This document shows, piece by piece, positions 1-13,300 of a DNA stretch of 64,000 nt (position 1 is the first letter of the stretch; the number at the start of each line of letters is the position of its first letter). Source of the stretch: Eudorina sp. 2006-703-Eu-15 (taxonomy: Eukaryota > Chlorophyta > Chlorophyceae > Chlamydomonadales > Volvocaceae); assembly GCA_003117195.1 (NCBI GenBank), contig BDSI01000153.1, positions 62,001 through 126,000 on the forward strand. The letters run 5' to 3'. The notes under the pieces are model-generated. The model worked only from the letters and a program-made list of their open reading frames with translations. It made no database searches and had not been told where the DNA came from. Made by a program: the position numbers and the translations under genes.

Positions 1-1167
1 CGGGCGCTGGCGGTGCGGAGCGGACAGCACGACGCGCGGCGGCGGGAGCCGGCCCCGCCGCCGGTTGGGACAGCGCGTGTGAGGTGGAGCCTTCGGCTGC
101 CGCCGGAGAGGTCACTGCGGGCAGCTCAGGGGCGGGGCGCGGCTCTGCCGCCGCCGGAAGTGCCTCAGACGGCAGGCACAAGCCGCTGCCGTGCCTTCGG
201 CTGGGCGGCAGCTTCCACCTCCCAGCTCTGTCTGAGCAATCGAGGCGGGGCGGCGGCGGCGGAGCGGCCAACCGAGCCAACTGGCTCAGCCGGCTATTTT
301 TGTGCACCAGCTTCGGCGCGGGTCAGTGAGGAACGGTGCGCTATGGGCTCCGATGCTGCTGTTCCGGCGCCGCCATGACACGGCAGGCTACGGTACGGCA
401 ACGAACGGAATGAGTTTGAAATCGGACGTTGTGTCCTAGCTTCAGTGGTTGGCGTGGCGGGGCGTGGCGGGGCGTCGATGTTGGTGTTGGTGTTCCGTTC
501 CTGCCGCGTGCTGGGGTCGGTGGCTGCAGCAGTGCAGGCTGGAATGTAACTGATTAGGGCGCACGGAAAGTCTGGATGCCGGGGCTGTGCCTCGTTGATT
601 GGCTGGCAACGTTGGCGCGCGCGCTATCTTGTGCACTGTGAGTAATAAATGTTTATATATATCGTGTCGTGAACCCTATTAGGTATCTGTGACCGCTGCA
701 GCCGCGCCAGTCGTGGCGCCCCACTCGCTCTCATGGGCCGTTGGGGACTCACAAGAGGGCGATGGATCCGATTGACACGTGGGCGGGGGGGACACTGGAG
801 CAGTTGGCTGCAGCGCGTGATCGGCGGCCTGCGCTCCCGGATCGCGTCCGCCCGATCTGTCCATGCCAGGATATGCCGCTTGCATGTGTGCGCATGCGTG
901 TGTGTGTGCCCGCCCGGCCTACCCTGCTTGGCAGGGATTGTCGCCACCCGGAGGGCGGGCTTATTGTGCTGCGCATCCGTCCGTCCGTTGAACCCACGAA
1001 TGAAGAACAAGGCAGGCAGGGAAAGGCACATGGGTGGACGTCCGTGAAGCCTTCAGTCTCAAGCTTTCATTCGGGAGATGGGTCGGGAACTCGGGATGGC
1101 AGTAATGGTAAGGGCGGGGAGGTCCAAGAGAGCTTCGGGGAGGTGGCGGCGGTGGCGTCATGATGGT

Positions 1168-1262
1168 GATGATGGTGGTGGTGGTGGTGGTGGTGGTGGT
1201 AGTAGTGGTGGTGGTGGTAGTGGTGGGGCTGTAGGTGGTGGTGGTGGTAGTGGTGGGGCTGT
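1168..1262. repeat. GGT microsatellite with a duplicated ~30-base block
   Basis: A run of GGT triplets with GAT and AGT interruptions is followed by two copies of a block ending in GTGGGGCTGTA (first ending near 1231, second near 1262). It sits outside any recognised gene. It could be read as polyglycine on the plus strand, but nothing around it supports coding. Confidence 0.8.
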
Positions 1263-3132
1263 ACACGCTCGTCTTTGTTCTATTTCTCATTTGGCCGACC
1301 AGCCTAGCGCGGGACTCTGTGAACACTGGGGAGCGCCAAGCCGGTGCGGGTGTCCCGACGCATTATCGGCACCCGGCTGGCCTCTTTGTCCCGGACGGCC
1401 CTGCGCCGCCGGGGCGCTATTGACCCCGGGCGAGCGGGAACGTGGCGGCGACAAGGGAGAGGGGGAAGTTGTTCTGCTGCTGTTGTTGCGGTTGATGTTG
1501 CTGCTGTTCTGAAGGGTGCTGTGTATGTGGGCGGGCGGGCGCGGCGCTGGAGGGCGGCCGGACGGGCTGAGCGGCAGCGTGCCGTCCGGCAGCGCGGTGG
1601 GAGCGATGCGCGGCGTTACAAGACCCAATCTGTACTGTTCTGTCATGTCATGCCATGTCATGTCCTCATTGTGACTAGGCACCCGGCAGTAGCTAGCGGG
1701 TGCCGGCGTGCCAATTCAGGCAAGGGGCCCGGCCTGTAGGCCGTGCATTAGAACGGTGGGTCGATGGCCCCGTGCCCACACCCACTGACACCCACACAGG
1801 CGCACACGATGGGAGGTACTCGCAGGTACGCGGAAATGGGGTTGAGGGCGCGCTGCTGGGTTTACCAGCAACACATACTTGACGGGTGACGCCTTTCGTG
1901 AAGTGCGGTGTTGTATCATGGCGGTGTTGTGTGCTGTTTCGGTGTCGTTTTGTAGGTGGCTGGTGGCGTTTGGTGGTGGTGGGTGTGGTGGTGGAAGTCG
2001 TGGTCGTGCTTCTCGCGGAACTGCTCATGATCACCTACCTGCTACCTACTTCGGTACTAGTGCTATGTGGATGGATGCGGCATCTTGACGAGGACCAACG
2101 GGCAGGGATGCAACCACGCCTGGAATGGGTCGTAGAACCCTCAAAATGATGTGTTGACCCACGGGTCAGTGTTGCCTGCGGCAATATGATACGCGCCTGG
2201 ACCAGGACCGGCGCCCAGCAGCTGCTACCAGCATCGTAGCTGAGGCCGCAAAGGGCCGCGGCTGGTTGTTCGCGCAGGGCAGCGACACCCTTCACCTTTG
2301 CCGGTTGTTAGGAGCGTGCGGATACCAGCAAACGTATTAGCGGGGTATTTGAGTTGGGTGCCGGAAGGGGATCGATGGCGATGTCACCACCTTGTCCCCA
2401 TCACTGACAGCACTGAGCATGGCAGCGGGCAAGGGAGTTTTGAGCTGTTGGTGATATGCGGTGGGCGGTCACCGATGGCCGGCTGAGCGGTCGGACCTGT
2501 CCGCCCTCAGCTGAAGCCGGGGTTGGCGAACTCGGGGTTCCCACCCCACCCCCCCTCGCGATGCCCCCCGGCCGCAGAATGGCCGCCGCCTCCCCGGCCC
2601 TGCGACAATCACTGCGACAATCACTGCTGTTGTAGTTGCGGTTGTGAGCTGCGTCGGTGCTGACCGGTTGTACGTCGTGTGCTGACCGGCAGGGGTGATG
2701 ACGATGTTCATCCGGACGCCGCAAACGGGTTGTCAGGTCGTCTCTGGAAGAATGGACTCAGCAGTGCCCGTTGGTCTGGCAGGTTGGCGCTGCGTGCATA
2801 TGCCTAATACGTCGTTGTGGTGATGTGTTGAAATGGTGGTTGTTTTGATGTGTCGGGTTTCTGATGCTCTTATAGAGGTTATTGCCATAACAGGCGTGAG
2901 TCCCCACCAACAGGGGGGGGGGAAGGGGTCACGGTACCAGACGTTGTCGCGGTCCCCTTACTGGCGGCACGCGCACTTGCCGGCAAACTGCAGTTATGTA
3001 CGGTAGGTCTGACTGCGGTGCAAAAAGGGGTTTTCCCTCGCACTACACATCTACAATTGTAGGCGTGGCTGTGTAACCGTCCTCGTGATCCAACATATGA
3101 TCGGGTCGGGATACGGGTCCACCTTGTAACGG

Positions 3133-3142
3133 TTACATTACA
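3133..3142 (-). terminator. putative poly(A) signal (two TGTAA copies)
   Basis: On the minus strand two TGTAA pentamers stand side by side about 370 bases beyond the stop codon at 3510. TGTAA is the established polyadenylation signal of Chlamydomonas and Volvox nuclear genes, so this is a reasonable end for the methyltransferase mRNA. The assignment is by motif and distance only. Confidence 0.5.
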
Positions 3143-3509
3143 TATGATGGGCGCGCGTCGTGCGGCGGCGCTGGCCAGTGGGAAATACAAGCGCACATAC
3201 GGTATAGCGGTGGTGGGGCAGGGTGGGTCAACACCAAGAGTATATGGTCACCGCCGTATCCGGCTCCCCAGGTCCCAATAATGCTTCCATCAACTTGTGA
3301 CAATGGCGCTGCTGTGACAGACTCTCGTTCGTTGACTGAGCTTGCAATGCCTTTCTAACCAAGGGCGACGCCAGGAGCAATCTCCCCTCCCCCCCAACGA
3401 GTCAACGCCCGCGCACCATGCACCAGCCACCTCAACGGCACTCACAGTACCGACCCGCCCGTAACTAACGGAACACCTGCTTTCGAACCGAGAATTTGGA
3501 CGGCGCATT

Positions 3510-6041
3510 TCAAGATTGCTTCCCCTCAAGCCTCTGTTGCTTCAGACGGGCCCGCTGCTTGGGGTTGAGCCGCCGCGCGGTCGGCACCTTCCCCTCCTGA
3601 CGCAGCTCCTGCACCGTCCGCGCGATGGATACAGACCACGGTGCGCCGCCGCCGCCGCCGCCGCCACTCTTGGACTGCTGCTTGGCGGGACCATTGCCGG
3701 CCTCGGCTTCCAGTCGCGACTTGCACGCACCGTGTATGGACTCAGTCTGCAGCCCCAGCCCGATGTACCAGATGCTGTTGTTGCGGCGGGGAGGGCAGCG
3801 GAAGGCGGCCAGCGGTTGGTGCGCATGCAATGGTGTCGACCGGTACCCGTACGCGCATAGTTGCGGTTTGGAAGGGGCGGAGACGTACCTCCATCAAACG
3901 AAGGCGTGATGGGCTGATGGCCTAGCCCGACGGGTGCCGTCCCCATGCCCCTGTCCGGCCGGAAGCCGAAAAGCAATTGTGTCTTGTAGCGCGTGTCAGG
4001 CACGGCGAGTTGCGGACGTACATCATCGCCCCAATGCCAGAGAGACCTCGGCAGCCCGTTGTGCTCCGCACTGTCACCATCCCCGTCCTGCGCCTTGAGC
4101 CGCACACATGCCCGCCTACCAGCTCCTGCCCCCGAGTGTCAAACACCACACACCCCTCACCCCGATTCACCTGAAGAAGGGCGACTCGGCGTGACCGGTG
4201 CCCTCGGGATGTTCGTAGTTGTAGCGCACATGCGGTGTGAGGAAAAAGGGCCGCTGGGTGCCGGGTGTGGCGGTGGCGTCCAACAGCTCGCCGAAGTAGG
4301 CCTGTGGGGTGCGGGTTGCGGGCGACGCAGTGCAACTGGCCTCAGTGCGTCGCAGGATCATGGGTTGATGTGGGTCGGTGCGTTGGCGCGCTGAACGACA
4401 CGAGGCATCAGGGCTAGAGGTGAGCAAAGTCTCGGGTTGGATGGCTCAGGTGGGATGACATCACCTAGGGAGGGGTCGCAATGGGCAGACACGGTGGGGA
4501 GGCACTGGCCCGGATCAGATCAGTCGAGGGCCGTCATCTCAAAAACCTTTTAGGTACACTCTTGCCACAACGACGCCGTTCCCAAGCAGATCCACCATGC
4601 CCTTGCCCCCAGGCGTCCCCAAACCATGTTTGTGATAAGGTTCATGGCATCCGCAACCCGCAGCCCCTTGTTCGGTGCGCGCAGCGGCGGCAGGGATCCG
4701 AGCCATCGCCGTTCCCCTGCTGTGTCATAAGCTTCCTCCCCCCGGTAGGAACCTTGCCTTGGTGGCCACGTAGTTTGGCAGCAGCAGCGCCCAGGGCTTT
4801 CCCGACCTGAGGCAGAACTCCAGGATGCGCTCCTTGTGGTCCGCTGCGGGCGGCTCCGGGGGACGATGGCAAGACGATGTGCCAGGCAGATTTCACTACG
4901 GGCTGAGGCATACCGCTACGTGGATGCATCGCCGTTGTGAGGAAGACAGCGGCAACGCTGAAGGGCTTCTTCATACATATCGTGACTAGACTTTGCAAGG
5001 ATATCATGCCGATCCGAAGGGCCGAAGCCAACAAACTTAACCCACGGGCCAGAGTTTCCGTGATCGCAAGGTATTCGAACGCACGCGCCGATGGGCTGTC
5101 ATAGGAGCCACTCGAATTTTTGTCTTGCCTAGGTGACCGTCTGCCATTGTTGTTGAAATTGTCTGGCATGGTCGGCCGGGTCCCAACTCACGCACCCGAG
5201 TACGGCGGATTGGTCACCAGGATGTCGTACGTTGGGACCTGTCCCAACTCGACATCCTGGTAGAAGTCCCGATTCCTGCGCACAATCCACATCAATGTTT
5301 GCTGATGTCGGACAGGGATGCCCAGTACGCTTGCGCCCCTTGCTACCGTGACTAATGGCCGCGATGCCCTAACAGCCTCCAGGATTTCCTAATCACGGAC
5401 TGGCCCCGATTTGAGTCCCGAAACCGCCATTCCGCCGCAAAAATGTTTCGTCAAGGGGTACACCGTCACCTGTGAATGAAATTGTCGAAACCCAGGTGCT
5501 CATAGTGTCGTCGAATGCCCCCCTGACAATAGAAAGGGTCGAAAACAACCAGCTTTGATGGAGGCTTTTTGAGTTTTTGGCTCAAGAGATTCAGCACTGG
5601 TTGAATATCTTGGACCGCTCGCAGCGGGGTCTCAAAGTGGTCGTTATAGTCAACTGCAAGACAGGAGGTGCCCTTGTTATTCACAAGACATTACACACCA
5701 AGTGCAAAGAGTAGACTGCATACGATAAATTTACCTGTAAATGGCCAATCTTCTTTGCCGATGCGCTTCTTGGGGGCCCCGGAGTCGGCGACTTCGCCTT
5801 GAGCCTTTCGCTTTGTAGTCTTCTTTGTGTGGACGTCGTCAAGTTGTGCACTGTTTGATTTCCGCTTGTCTACCTCCGGCTTTCGAGCGACGCCCTTGCT
5901 TTCCTTCTTATAAGTGTCTGGGTGCTGGCCTGTCACAACGGCGGCTGGCCCGAGTCGCTGTTTCGGCTTTGATTTCTTACTGGAACACTCCTTAAAATGG
6001 CCCGTAAAATCGACGAAGAAGTCTTCGCCCGGTTCGGTCAT
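3510..6041 (-). CDS. NPPY-motif SAM-dependent methyltransferase (putative)
   Basis: Six exons join into an open frame of 350 residues: 6041-5735, 5653-5470, 5275-5196, 4843-4758, 4301-4171 and 3774-3510. All phases agree. The ATG at 6041 is the first after an in-frame stop. Residues 1-100 are lysine-rich and probably disordered. The core then gives a VVFDPFYCQGG motif (SAM-binding motif I position), followed by DILVTNPPYS, the catalytic (D/N)PPY signature of N6-adenine-type methyltransferases. Next come SGKPWALLLPNYVATK and SPFFSIWYIGLG. The C-terminus has a glycine run and a basic tail. The intron between exons 4 and 5 has a GC donor (AAG|GCAAGG); using a GT four bases later breaks the phase. 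The substrate (DNA, RNA or protein) is not shown by the sequence. The NPPY motif makes amino-group methylation likely. Two TGTAA signals lie downstream. Confidence 0.85.
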
Positions 6042-7307
6042 GTGTCTTTGCCGGCGCCTTTGCAGCTTCCTTCTGCTGAAGGCGTCAGTAGCTACGGCTC
6101 ATTAGGATGCAAAACACAGGAAAATCGCGACACCAACTTGACACGATGTAGTCGTACAACCCGGCAGCGGTTGTACTGCAAGAGTTTCCACATGACCACA
6201 TCCGGCAGGAGAAAGAACCACTTCTGAACAGGAAAACGGACGAGACCCGTCATAAAATGAACCCAACGCACCGAATGTTTGCTGCGACCAGTCATCACTC
6301 CTCCGAGCTCGCGAGCTTCGCACGTCATTAGTGCATGGCTAGTGCTTGCGGTGCTTGGGACCGGCAAGTGCCAGGCTGTACTATACACCATTTTATGCAT
6401 ATGGCGGGGTGATCCTGTGGCCCTTCCGCCAGCGCGCAACAAACGCTGGGGCAGCCATCCCCCTTATACCCTACCCGCCCCCTCCTGCTAGAAACTGACT
6501 GGCCACGATTGGGCCCTGTCCTGGGGCTTCACCCACGATGCCAAACTCCAGGAACACCCGACAACAACAAGCCTTTACCGAACATGCCTGCGTATCGTAA
6601 AGGGCTTGTTAGAAAATCGCTGCCGTTTATACCTACGCTTCCTGTTGATCGACACCATCTCACTACCTCAGCCCTTGGCGCGCCCTGACCCCTCCAAGCA
6701 GGCTCCTCTCCAGGGCCCCTCGCAGGCTCGCACGCCAGCCCACGATGACGCAGCGCAAAAAAGGACCAACCGTTATGCCTTCTGAACAATCGCCTGCTAA
6801 CCGGCCCCTACATCCCAACCGCCAGTTGGCCAGTTCGCATGTCAAGATCAGCGATCGCCACCCCACGCAAGCCACGAATCCGACTAGAAGCGCCGCAGCA
6901 CCCCATCGCCCACCACACCCATCAAGGCGCTCAGCACACGATATGCCCCCTTGCGTACAGTCCGCACCCGGCTGCGGTTCCTTGAACGTACTAGGCGGCG
7001 CAGGAATGGCCGTGGGCCATCAACCCAAGCGGCAACAGGCCGTGAACAGTTGCCGCTTCATCGATGCCCGCTCCGTTTTGACCGCGACGCTGTTGGCCAA
7101 GGCGTGCGCGGTCACAGCTGCTGCCGTGTTCCCCACCGCCGCGTTCTGCGGACGCCCCTGCACCGGGAGCGCAGCCGGCGCCCACGCACCGGCTCCGCGG
7201 TTGCCCTGGCGCTGCTTCCGCTCGAGCTAGTATTGTTGTTGCTGCTGCTATAATCGCTGTCACGGTGTTGCCTCGGGTCGTGTTGGTGTAGGTGTCGCTG
7301 CACTTCA
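6042..7307. other. intergenic: methyltransferase 5' side and sirtuin 3' side
   Basis: This gap separates two minus-strand genes. It should hold the promoter and 5' UTR of the methyltransferase (next to 6041) and the 3' UTR of the sirtuin (next to 7307). No exon, RNA gene or TGTAA on the minus strand was recognised. Open frames on the plus strand, such as the one from 6745, have no family features. Confidence 0.5.
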
Positions 7308-10300
7308 CTACTGCTGTGGTCGCTGTTGAAGTTCCACCAACAGTTGCAGTTGCAACTCCAGAGGCAGGGCCTGCACGGACTGCAGCGCTGCCCGGTGGTG
7401 CAGCGGCTGCCCAAGCTGCGACAGGTCCACGCCGAGCTGGTTCGCCTGGGTCAGCTGCGGATTCCGCTGTGCGGCGACGGGAAGGGACGCCAGGGAGGGG
7501 GCAGCTAGAGAGCTAACAAGCGGAATCGGCGGCAGCTGCGATCCTTGGGGCAGCAGCGAGGCGGCTCCGTCGCCCTGCTGGGTAGTCCGCTGTGGAGGGT
7601 CCTGCTGCGGTTGCACCATCTGCGATTGCACCAGATTCAGTCCGGCGGGTTGCTGCTGGACGGCCTGGAGCTGCGGCAGTGCTTGCAGCCGTCGCAGGAG
7701 CTCCACGCCGCTCTGCTGCTGTTGTTGCTCTTGCTGCTGCTGCCGCTGCGACTGCTGAAAGACTTGCACGAGCTGCTGCAGCTGCACACGCTGTTGCCGT
7801 TGCTGCAGCTTCTGAACTGCCGCCACCTGCTGTTGTTGCTGCTGCTGCTGCTGCGGCGGCAGCTGAAGTGAGGGCGGCGGCGGCGGCTGAGGTGGCGGTT
7901 GCTGGGGCGGCGGCTGAGGTGGCGGTTGCGGTTGCTGAAAGAGCTGCAGCGGCGGTTGCTGGCTCATCTGCGACAGGTGGCTCAGGCCGCCGATCGCGAC
8001 ACGGAGCTCCGGCTGCCCCAGCGGCGGCCCCGGCAGCTCCGGCAGCCCACCGCCCAGCAGACCAGCACCCGGTGACAGGCCCAGCAGGAGTCCCAGCGGG
8101 CTCGGCACCTGCTGTAACGGCCCGAGGAGCCCCTGGCCGACACCCCCGCCGTTTGATCCTGGCCTTGAGCCGCCGCCGCCACGTCCCCTGCCCCTGCCGC
8201 GTCCCCTGCCCCTGCCAACGAAGCTACGCCCCCGGCCACGACCGCGTCCGCCCCGCCGGCAGCGTCCCTCCTCTTCGTCCTCGCCCTCAATGTAGTCTTC
8301 GTCGTCCGCGTCATCCACGAAGAGCGGCCCCGCCTGCTCCTCGTCCTCCACCTTCGCGCCCGCCCTCGCGCTGCGCGGAGCGACTTGCGCATCGGGTGCC
8401 CACTTGGGCGGAGAGGAGCCCTCCGCGGTCCCGCTGCTCGAACTCCCGCGGCACGTGTCATGCCCCGGCTGCGAGCTGCAGGCCACGCCGTTCGCTTGCC
8501 CCACGTCGCGCGCATTGGCCACCTCCGCGGGCTCCATCTTCGCACAGAACAGCCCTAGCTTTGCGGCAAGGTCTGCAGGCCTAGCTTCAAGACCTATGTT
8601 GTTTGTTGTGGCCAGGTCCAGACGCATCACCTTTGCGGGTACACCCGCATCTACGCCGTCCGCGGCCTCAATCTTTGCGGCCGCCGTCATCAATTCCAGT
8701 GGCGGGCGCGTTGCTGCAGCGTATGTTGCGCCTAGGGCCCATGCCCCCGGGGATCCTGCTGCCATGGCGAGCATGTGGGGGGGCACGTGCGTGCCGCCGC
8801 CGACGGCCGCTGCGCCCTGCGCTCCTCCTCCTCCTCCTAGTCCTGCCCCCAGGTCGCCATCTTCCTGCGTGATGGCTTCCCGCAGCCGCTGCGCCATGGC
8901 GGAGAAGGCCACGTCGCTGGTCTCCCGCAGGTCCAGCAGCTGCAGCTCGTTGGGGTTCGACATGGCGGACAGCAGGTTGAAGTAGGGCTCCTCGCTGGGG
9001 TTGATCAGCACCTGAGGCCATTCCAACCAGCATGCCAAGACAAATCGGAGGGGAAAGCCCATTCCAACCAACAAGGACTTTGCCACAAACTACCGGATCG
9101 GATCGCTTAACGCGCAGTCGCGTAGACCCTATGCAGGAATGCGACTACCAAGACGGTGTGTTTGGAAAAGAAACCCGTCTGACCGGACCCAAATGGTGTG
9201 CAAACGTAACTTGGGCAGCACGCGCAACACAAGGCCGCAACTGCCCAGTCCTCGCGGCGCGCGTCCCAACTATTCATTCCGATACCTTAATTGTCGTTGC
9301 CATCGCGTGCGCCACATGTCTAGGAATATGCAGGGCCCGCCGCCGGCGCATCTAGGGATACCAGGCCACCCCTAGATCCTGCACACGCCCTGCCAGTGCG
9401 GTGTGTGTCGGCATGGCGGCAGCAGACGACCCAGCCCTCGCTGCTAAGTTCATCCTAGGACAAGCCGCGCGCGGCACATCCGGCTCCCAGCTAACGCCAA
9501 CACTTCCCACTCCGCTGCCCTGGCGCCCGCCCCACACCGACCTGCGGAACCGCGTTCAGGCGGCCCAGGGTGCCCAGCAGATGCCGTACTTTCCGAAAGT
9601 ACTCCACCGAGGCAGACTGCTGGAAGCTGATGCCGGCCCACACGACCATATCGCATGTCTGGTACCCGGAGGGGAGGGGGCACGGCGCGGAGAGGTACCC
9701 AGGGGGCGGCGGTTGTGAATCAGCCTCACAGCCCGTCGATGAGATACAACGCATCGGCCAACACAAGTGCACATTCGAGTGAGTTCAGTCGCCGCCGCCA
9801 CCGGGTTGCGTCCCGGGGCGCTTCACCGCCACGTGCTCTGCTACGCACGCTTGCCGACGATTGGCATCGAGCGCACTACATGCACGCCAAGGCATGCGCC
9901 CCCTCTAGTGTCATTTTGAATCTCCAGGCCAGGACGGACAGCGGATGGCGAAAAACCCAGCGGTAGTTTCGTTGTGGACAGCCGCAATGTGCCCTTCCTG
10001 ACTGCACTGATGCTCGTAACCCAGGTTTGGGGCTACCAACACTCATTGCCTGAGCTCGCGGACCTCAAAACCAACACCTGGACCACACGCGCTGTGGTCG
10101 CACAAAACCCCCGCTTTGTAGCATTGGGATAATTCTTATAGGCGGATTCAACTGTCTCTTCCTTCAGACTACGATACGGCAGCCATTCAGCCGGCGGTTG
10201 CTACTGCAGCTCTGGCGCCCGCCTCAGTCAACTGAATGAATGAATGTTACAGCGGACCCCAACGGGATCATCGGTGTATACCAGAGCAAGCCCCAGTAGG

Positions 10301-13300
10301 CCCCACCGCCAAGGCGGCAGGTCACCTCCACACCACAACGCCGCACCCAAAGAAAACACACCGGGCCATAACCCCAACCAGTCAGACACCGAAGCAAGCA
10401 GAGGCGCGCAGCGGGGCAACTCTACCAAAGGAACCAACTGCCGCTCGCGGATGATGCATCCGGCGGCTCAGTCTACATATATCATCTACGTCGCCGTCAC
10501 CGTTGTAACCTTCAATCACGGTTGTCGGTAACGTGTGTCATCCACTTTCGTCGCCTGTATCGCCTGTTACGATGGACGTTTGCTTCTCGCGGCTCAGTTT
10601 CTCTTTATAAAAACGCACACGACCCAAAACACAACCCAAATGGACTCAAAGGACTCACCTTGAGATCCTCCTCCAGGATGTCAAACACATGCTCGGGCGT
10701 GATGCAGTCGCCCTCGCCATCGTCGTACAACATGACCTGCAGGGCACACACACGTGTGGGCGGGTTTCTCGTTACAAACACGTGTGTTGCATCCCGCCCG
10801 TTGAAACGACGAACAGCATGACTCATTTCAACGCAGCAGCAGACCGGAGGCACGCGTGGCAACACCGCGTTTGGTCACACTTCAGAACCGCAAGAAAACC
10901 GCAAAACCCCCCTCTGCATACACGTGTCCTGACCCGATGGACACAACGGAAGCCGACGCTGGAATGGAGAATAGCACGGCTTGTGACGATTCATGAATGA
11001 CCTCCTCCCGAGGACGCGGCTGTGCCGCGCGCCATCGAAGCCAACAACACTCCCCATTCGGAGCGAAAGCAGTCGGATTGGACTGACTGCTTTCGCTTCC
11101 TGCCTGCTAGATCTACTGTACCCGGCGGCTCTTAAATTGGGTTCGGCGATCTCCAGTGGAAAAAGAGTGTTTTGGCGGTCGCACCCGATGCGGCTGGGTA
11201 AGCGGCCCGTAGCCGGCGTCAGCGCGGGGTTTAGTTTGTCACGTAGCGCCCGCAATATCACCAGGGGTTCAATTTGGTTACCGCTGCCGCACGCGCAAGC
11301 GCCAAGACAACGACCAGATCACCTTGAAGCGCAGCTGGTTTTGCCCGCAGACACTGCAGGGAACCGGCTGCTGCGCCCGCATCAAGTTAATGTTGTGGCG
11401 ACTGAGCGGTTCCACCGCGTGGCAGGATGGACACACGAGCTGCCTGCGGTCACAGCAGCAGCCCAATGGCGGCACCGCCGCGGCATTAACACAGCCGGCC
11501 GCACTTTGTGAGCGGTCCTCATTTGAATTCCATCAGTCCGTCGAACTGAAAGCCGACGGGTCCGGGACGCAAGCCAAGCATATCCATACGTAAGCGCCAT
11601 GTGCATCATGAATCCACGGAACTGCACACGGGCTGGCGTTGAAAGACCCGGACTTACGGGCAGACTGACTGACCTGATGTTTCCGTGCATCTCCACAGTT
11701 GAGCCCTGCGGGTTGCGCTCGTGGTGCCAGGTGTCCATACCGACCACCTGCCGCAACCAAAACAGCACAGCGTACATACTATTTCAGTACCATCCTTGGG
11801 GCGAACCGTTTCAGGGCTCCCAGCCAGCCACACTGTGGAAAATACAGACAGTGCGCCGATGGGGTCATCAAAGTTTCCAAACCGCAGCGTTCAAGTCCGT
11901 CCGCCTGCAAAAGTCCAACCGCAAAACTTTAGATGTCTTACGCGTGCATGTGTTGAAGCAGTACATAATGCGCTCGTCGCCTCGCACCTCCGACAGCCCA
12001 TCGATGTTCAGCGTGTAATGCCGCTGCAGCGCCCCTAGCTGCAGCAGCTCCGCCATGGCGTGGTGACCCGTGGCTGCTCGACTGGCCTGCGCCTCCGAGT
12101 AAATCTGCGCGAAGAAGGCCTGGTGGCAAACGACATGCGGGGCGTCTTACTTGCTGATTGGCCTTGCTGGCACGCACATCAAGAAAACCTCTTCCACGTA
12201 TTCTGGCAGAGACCATGGTAACACGGCACCTGGCTAGGTCCTATCCCCCCCTCTCGAGCCGCGGTAGCACGGTGTTACCTGCACCTCGGCGCGCCGTTGC
12301 CTGTAGAAGGAGTATGTGAACAGTTTGATGCCGTCTTGAACCTTGAACTTCTTGCGTGCACGCTCGTACAGGCCGTTGCGTGTGCTGAACATGGACATGC
12401 CTGACAGATGTAATCGGGCCGGTGTTCACCGGGTTTAGTTCTTATTCCCGCGAACGAAGTGAGGACCCCAGGCGCCCGTGGAGCCACACACGGGGAGCAG
12501 TGTGGGTTTTGCTCGTACTTGCGAGCCCCAGCATCTCACCCGAAGCTGCCGATATGCCGCTTCCGGTGAAGAGGATGATATGCCGACATCGCTCCGCAAT
12601 GTTGAGCACGATGTCAAGCGTAACAGAGCTGCACGGAGCGGAAGATGCAACTTTCAAAGCAGCATAAAGTGTGCAGGCGAACAACTTAAACGCATCCAGA
12701 AGCTTCCTACGCATGCCAGGGAGACAGTGCTATGATGCGGCAAGTCACACCCACACCCTACGTAGCGGGGAAAAATCCCACCAGCCGATATGCAGGCTCA
12801 CAACTTACTCATTGATGCGCGCAGTGGGCCGCCTTTTCCTTAGCTCCATTACCTCCTTAACGGCGCTTTTATGGTCCGCAACCGAGCCGAGGCTCTCAAA
12901 AAGTCAGCAAGTGACCACCTCCCCCTTTAACCTGTGAGATCCTTAGCGTTTCTTTGATGTATCATTACAATACGAAGGTAAAGCTCAATTCTTCATACAT
13001 ATGCACTAGAAAGAACATGAAAGGAGGTTGCGGCCAGGAGTGCGTGACAAGGCCCTGACTTGCTATATATGCTTTTGATTGTCGCTTAGTTGAATATGAT
13101 AAGAATTTAACCGTATGTGTGACCAAACGATGTTGGTCAATGTGCAACACACTCTTGCCTAATAATTCATTATAGACTTTACATACATCTTCATCTTAGA
13201 TGTGCGATTAACACCATGCTATTCCCCGTGTCTCGGTCAGCACAAACAAGGCGACATCGTACGACAGGGTTTCTCATCTGCGATTTTATTGCGGGGAGCC

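Larger units (their letters stand above)
1..3509. other. no recognisable gene; includes 3' UTR of the methyltransferase
   Basis: I see no exon here with a recognisable protein family or a convincing chain of splice sites on either strand. Open frames in the first 400 bases are compositionally driven by GC richness (proline, arginine and alanine runs). The stretch contains a GGT-repeat block near 1.17-1.26 kb and a putative poly(A) signal near 3.13 kb belonging to the minus-strand gene that ends at 3510. A conserved exon of a gene extending off the left edge cannot be excluded. Confidence 0.5.

Noticed and set aside
7592..8584. 330-codon plus-strand open frame rich in alanine
   Set aside because: It is antisense to the last sirtuin exon, whose glutamine tracts read as alanine or leucine on the other strand. 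There is no start context, splice signal or family feature.
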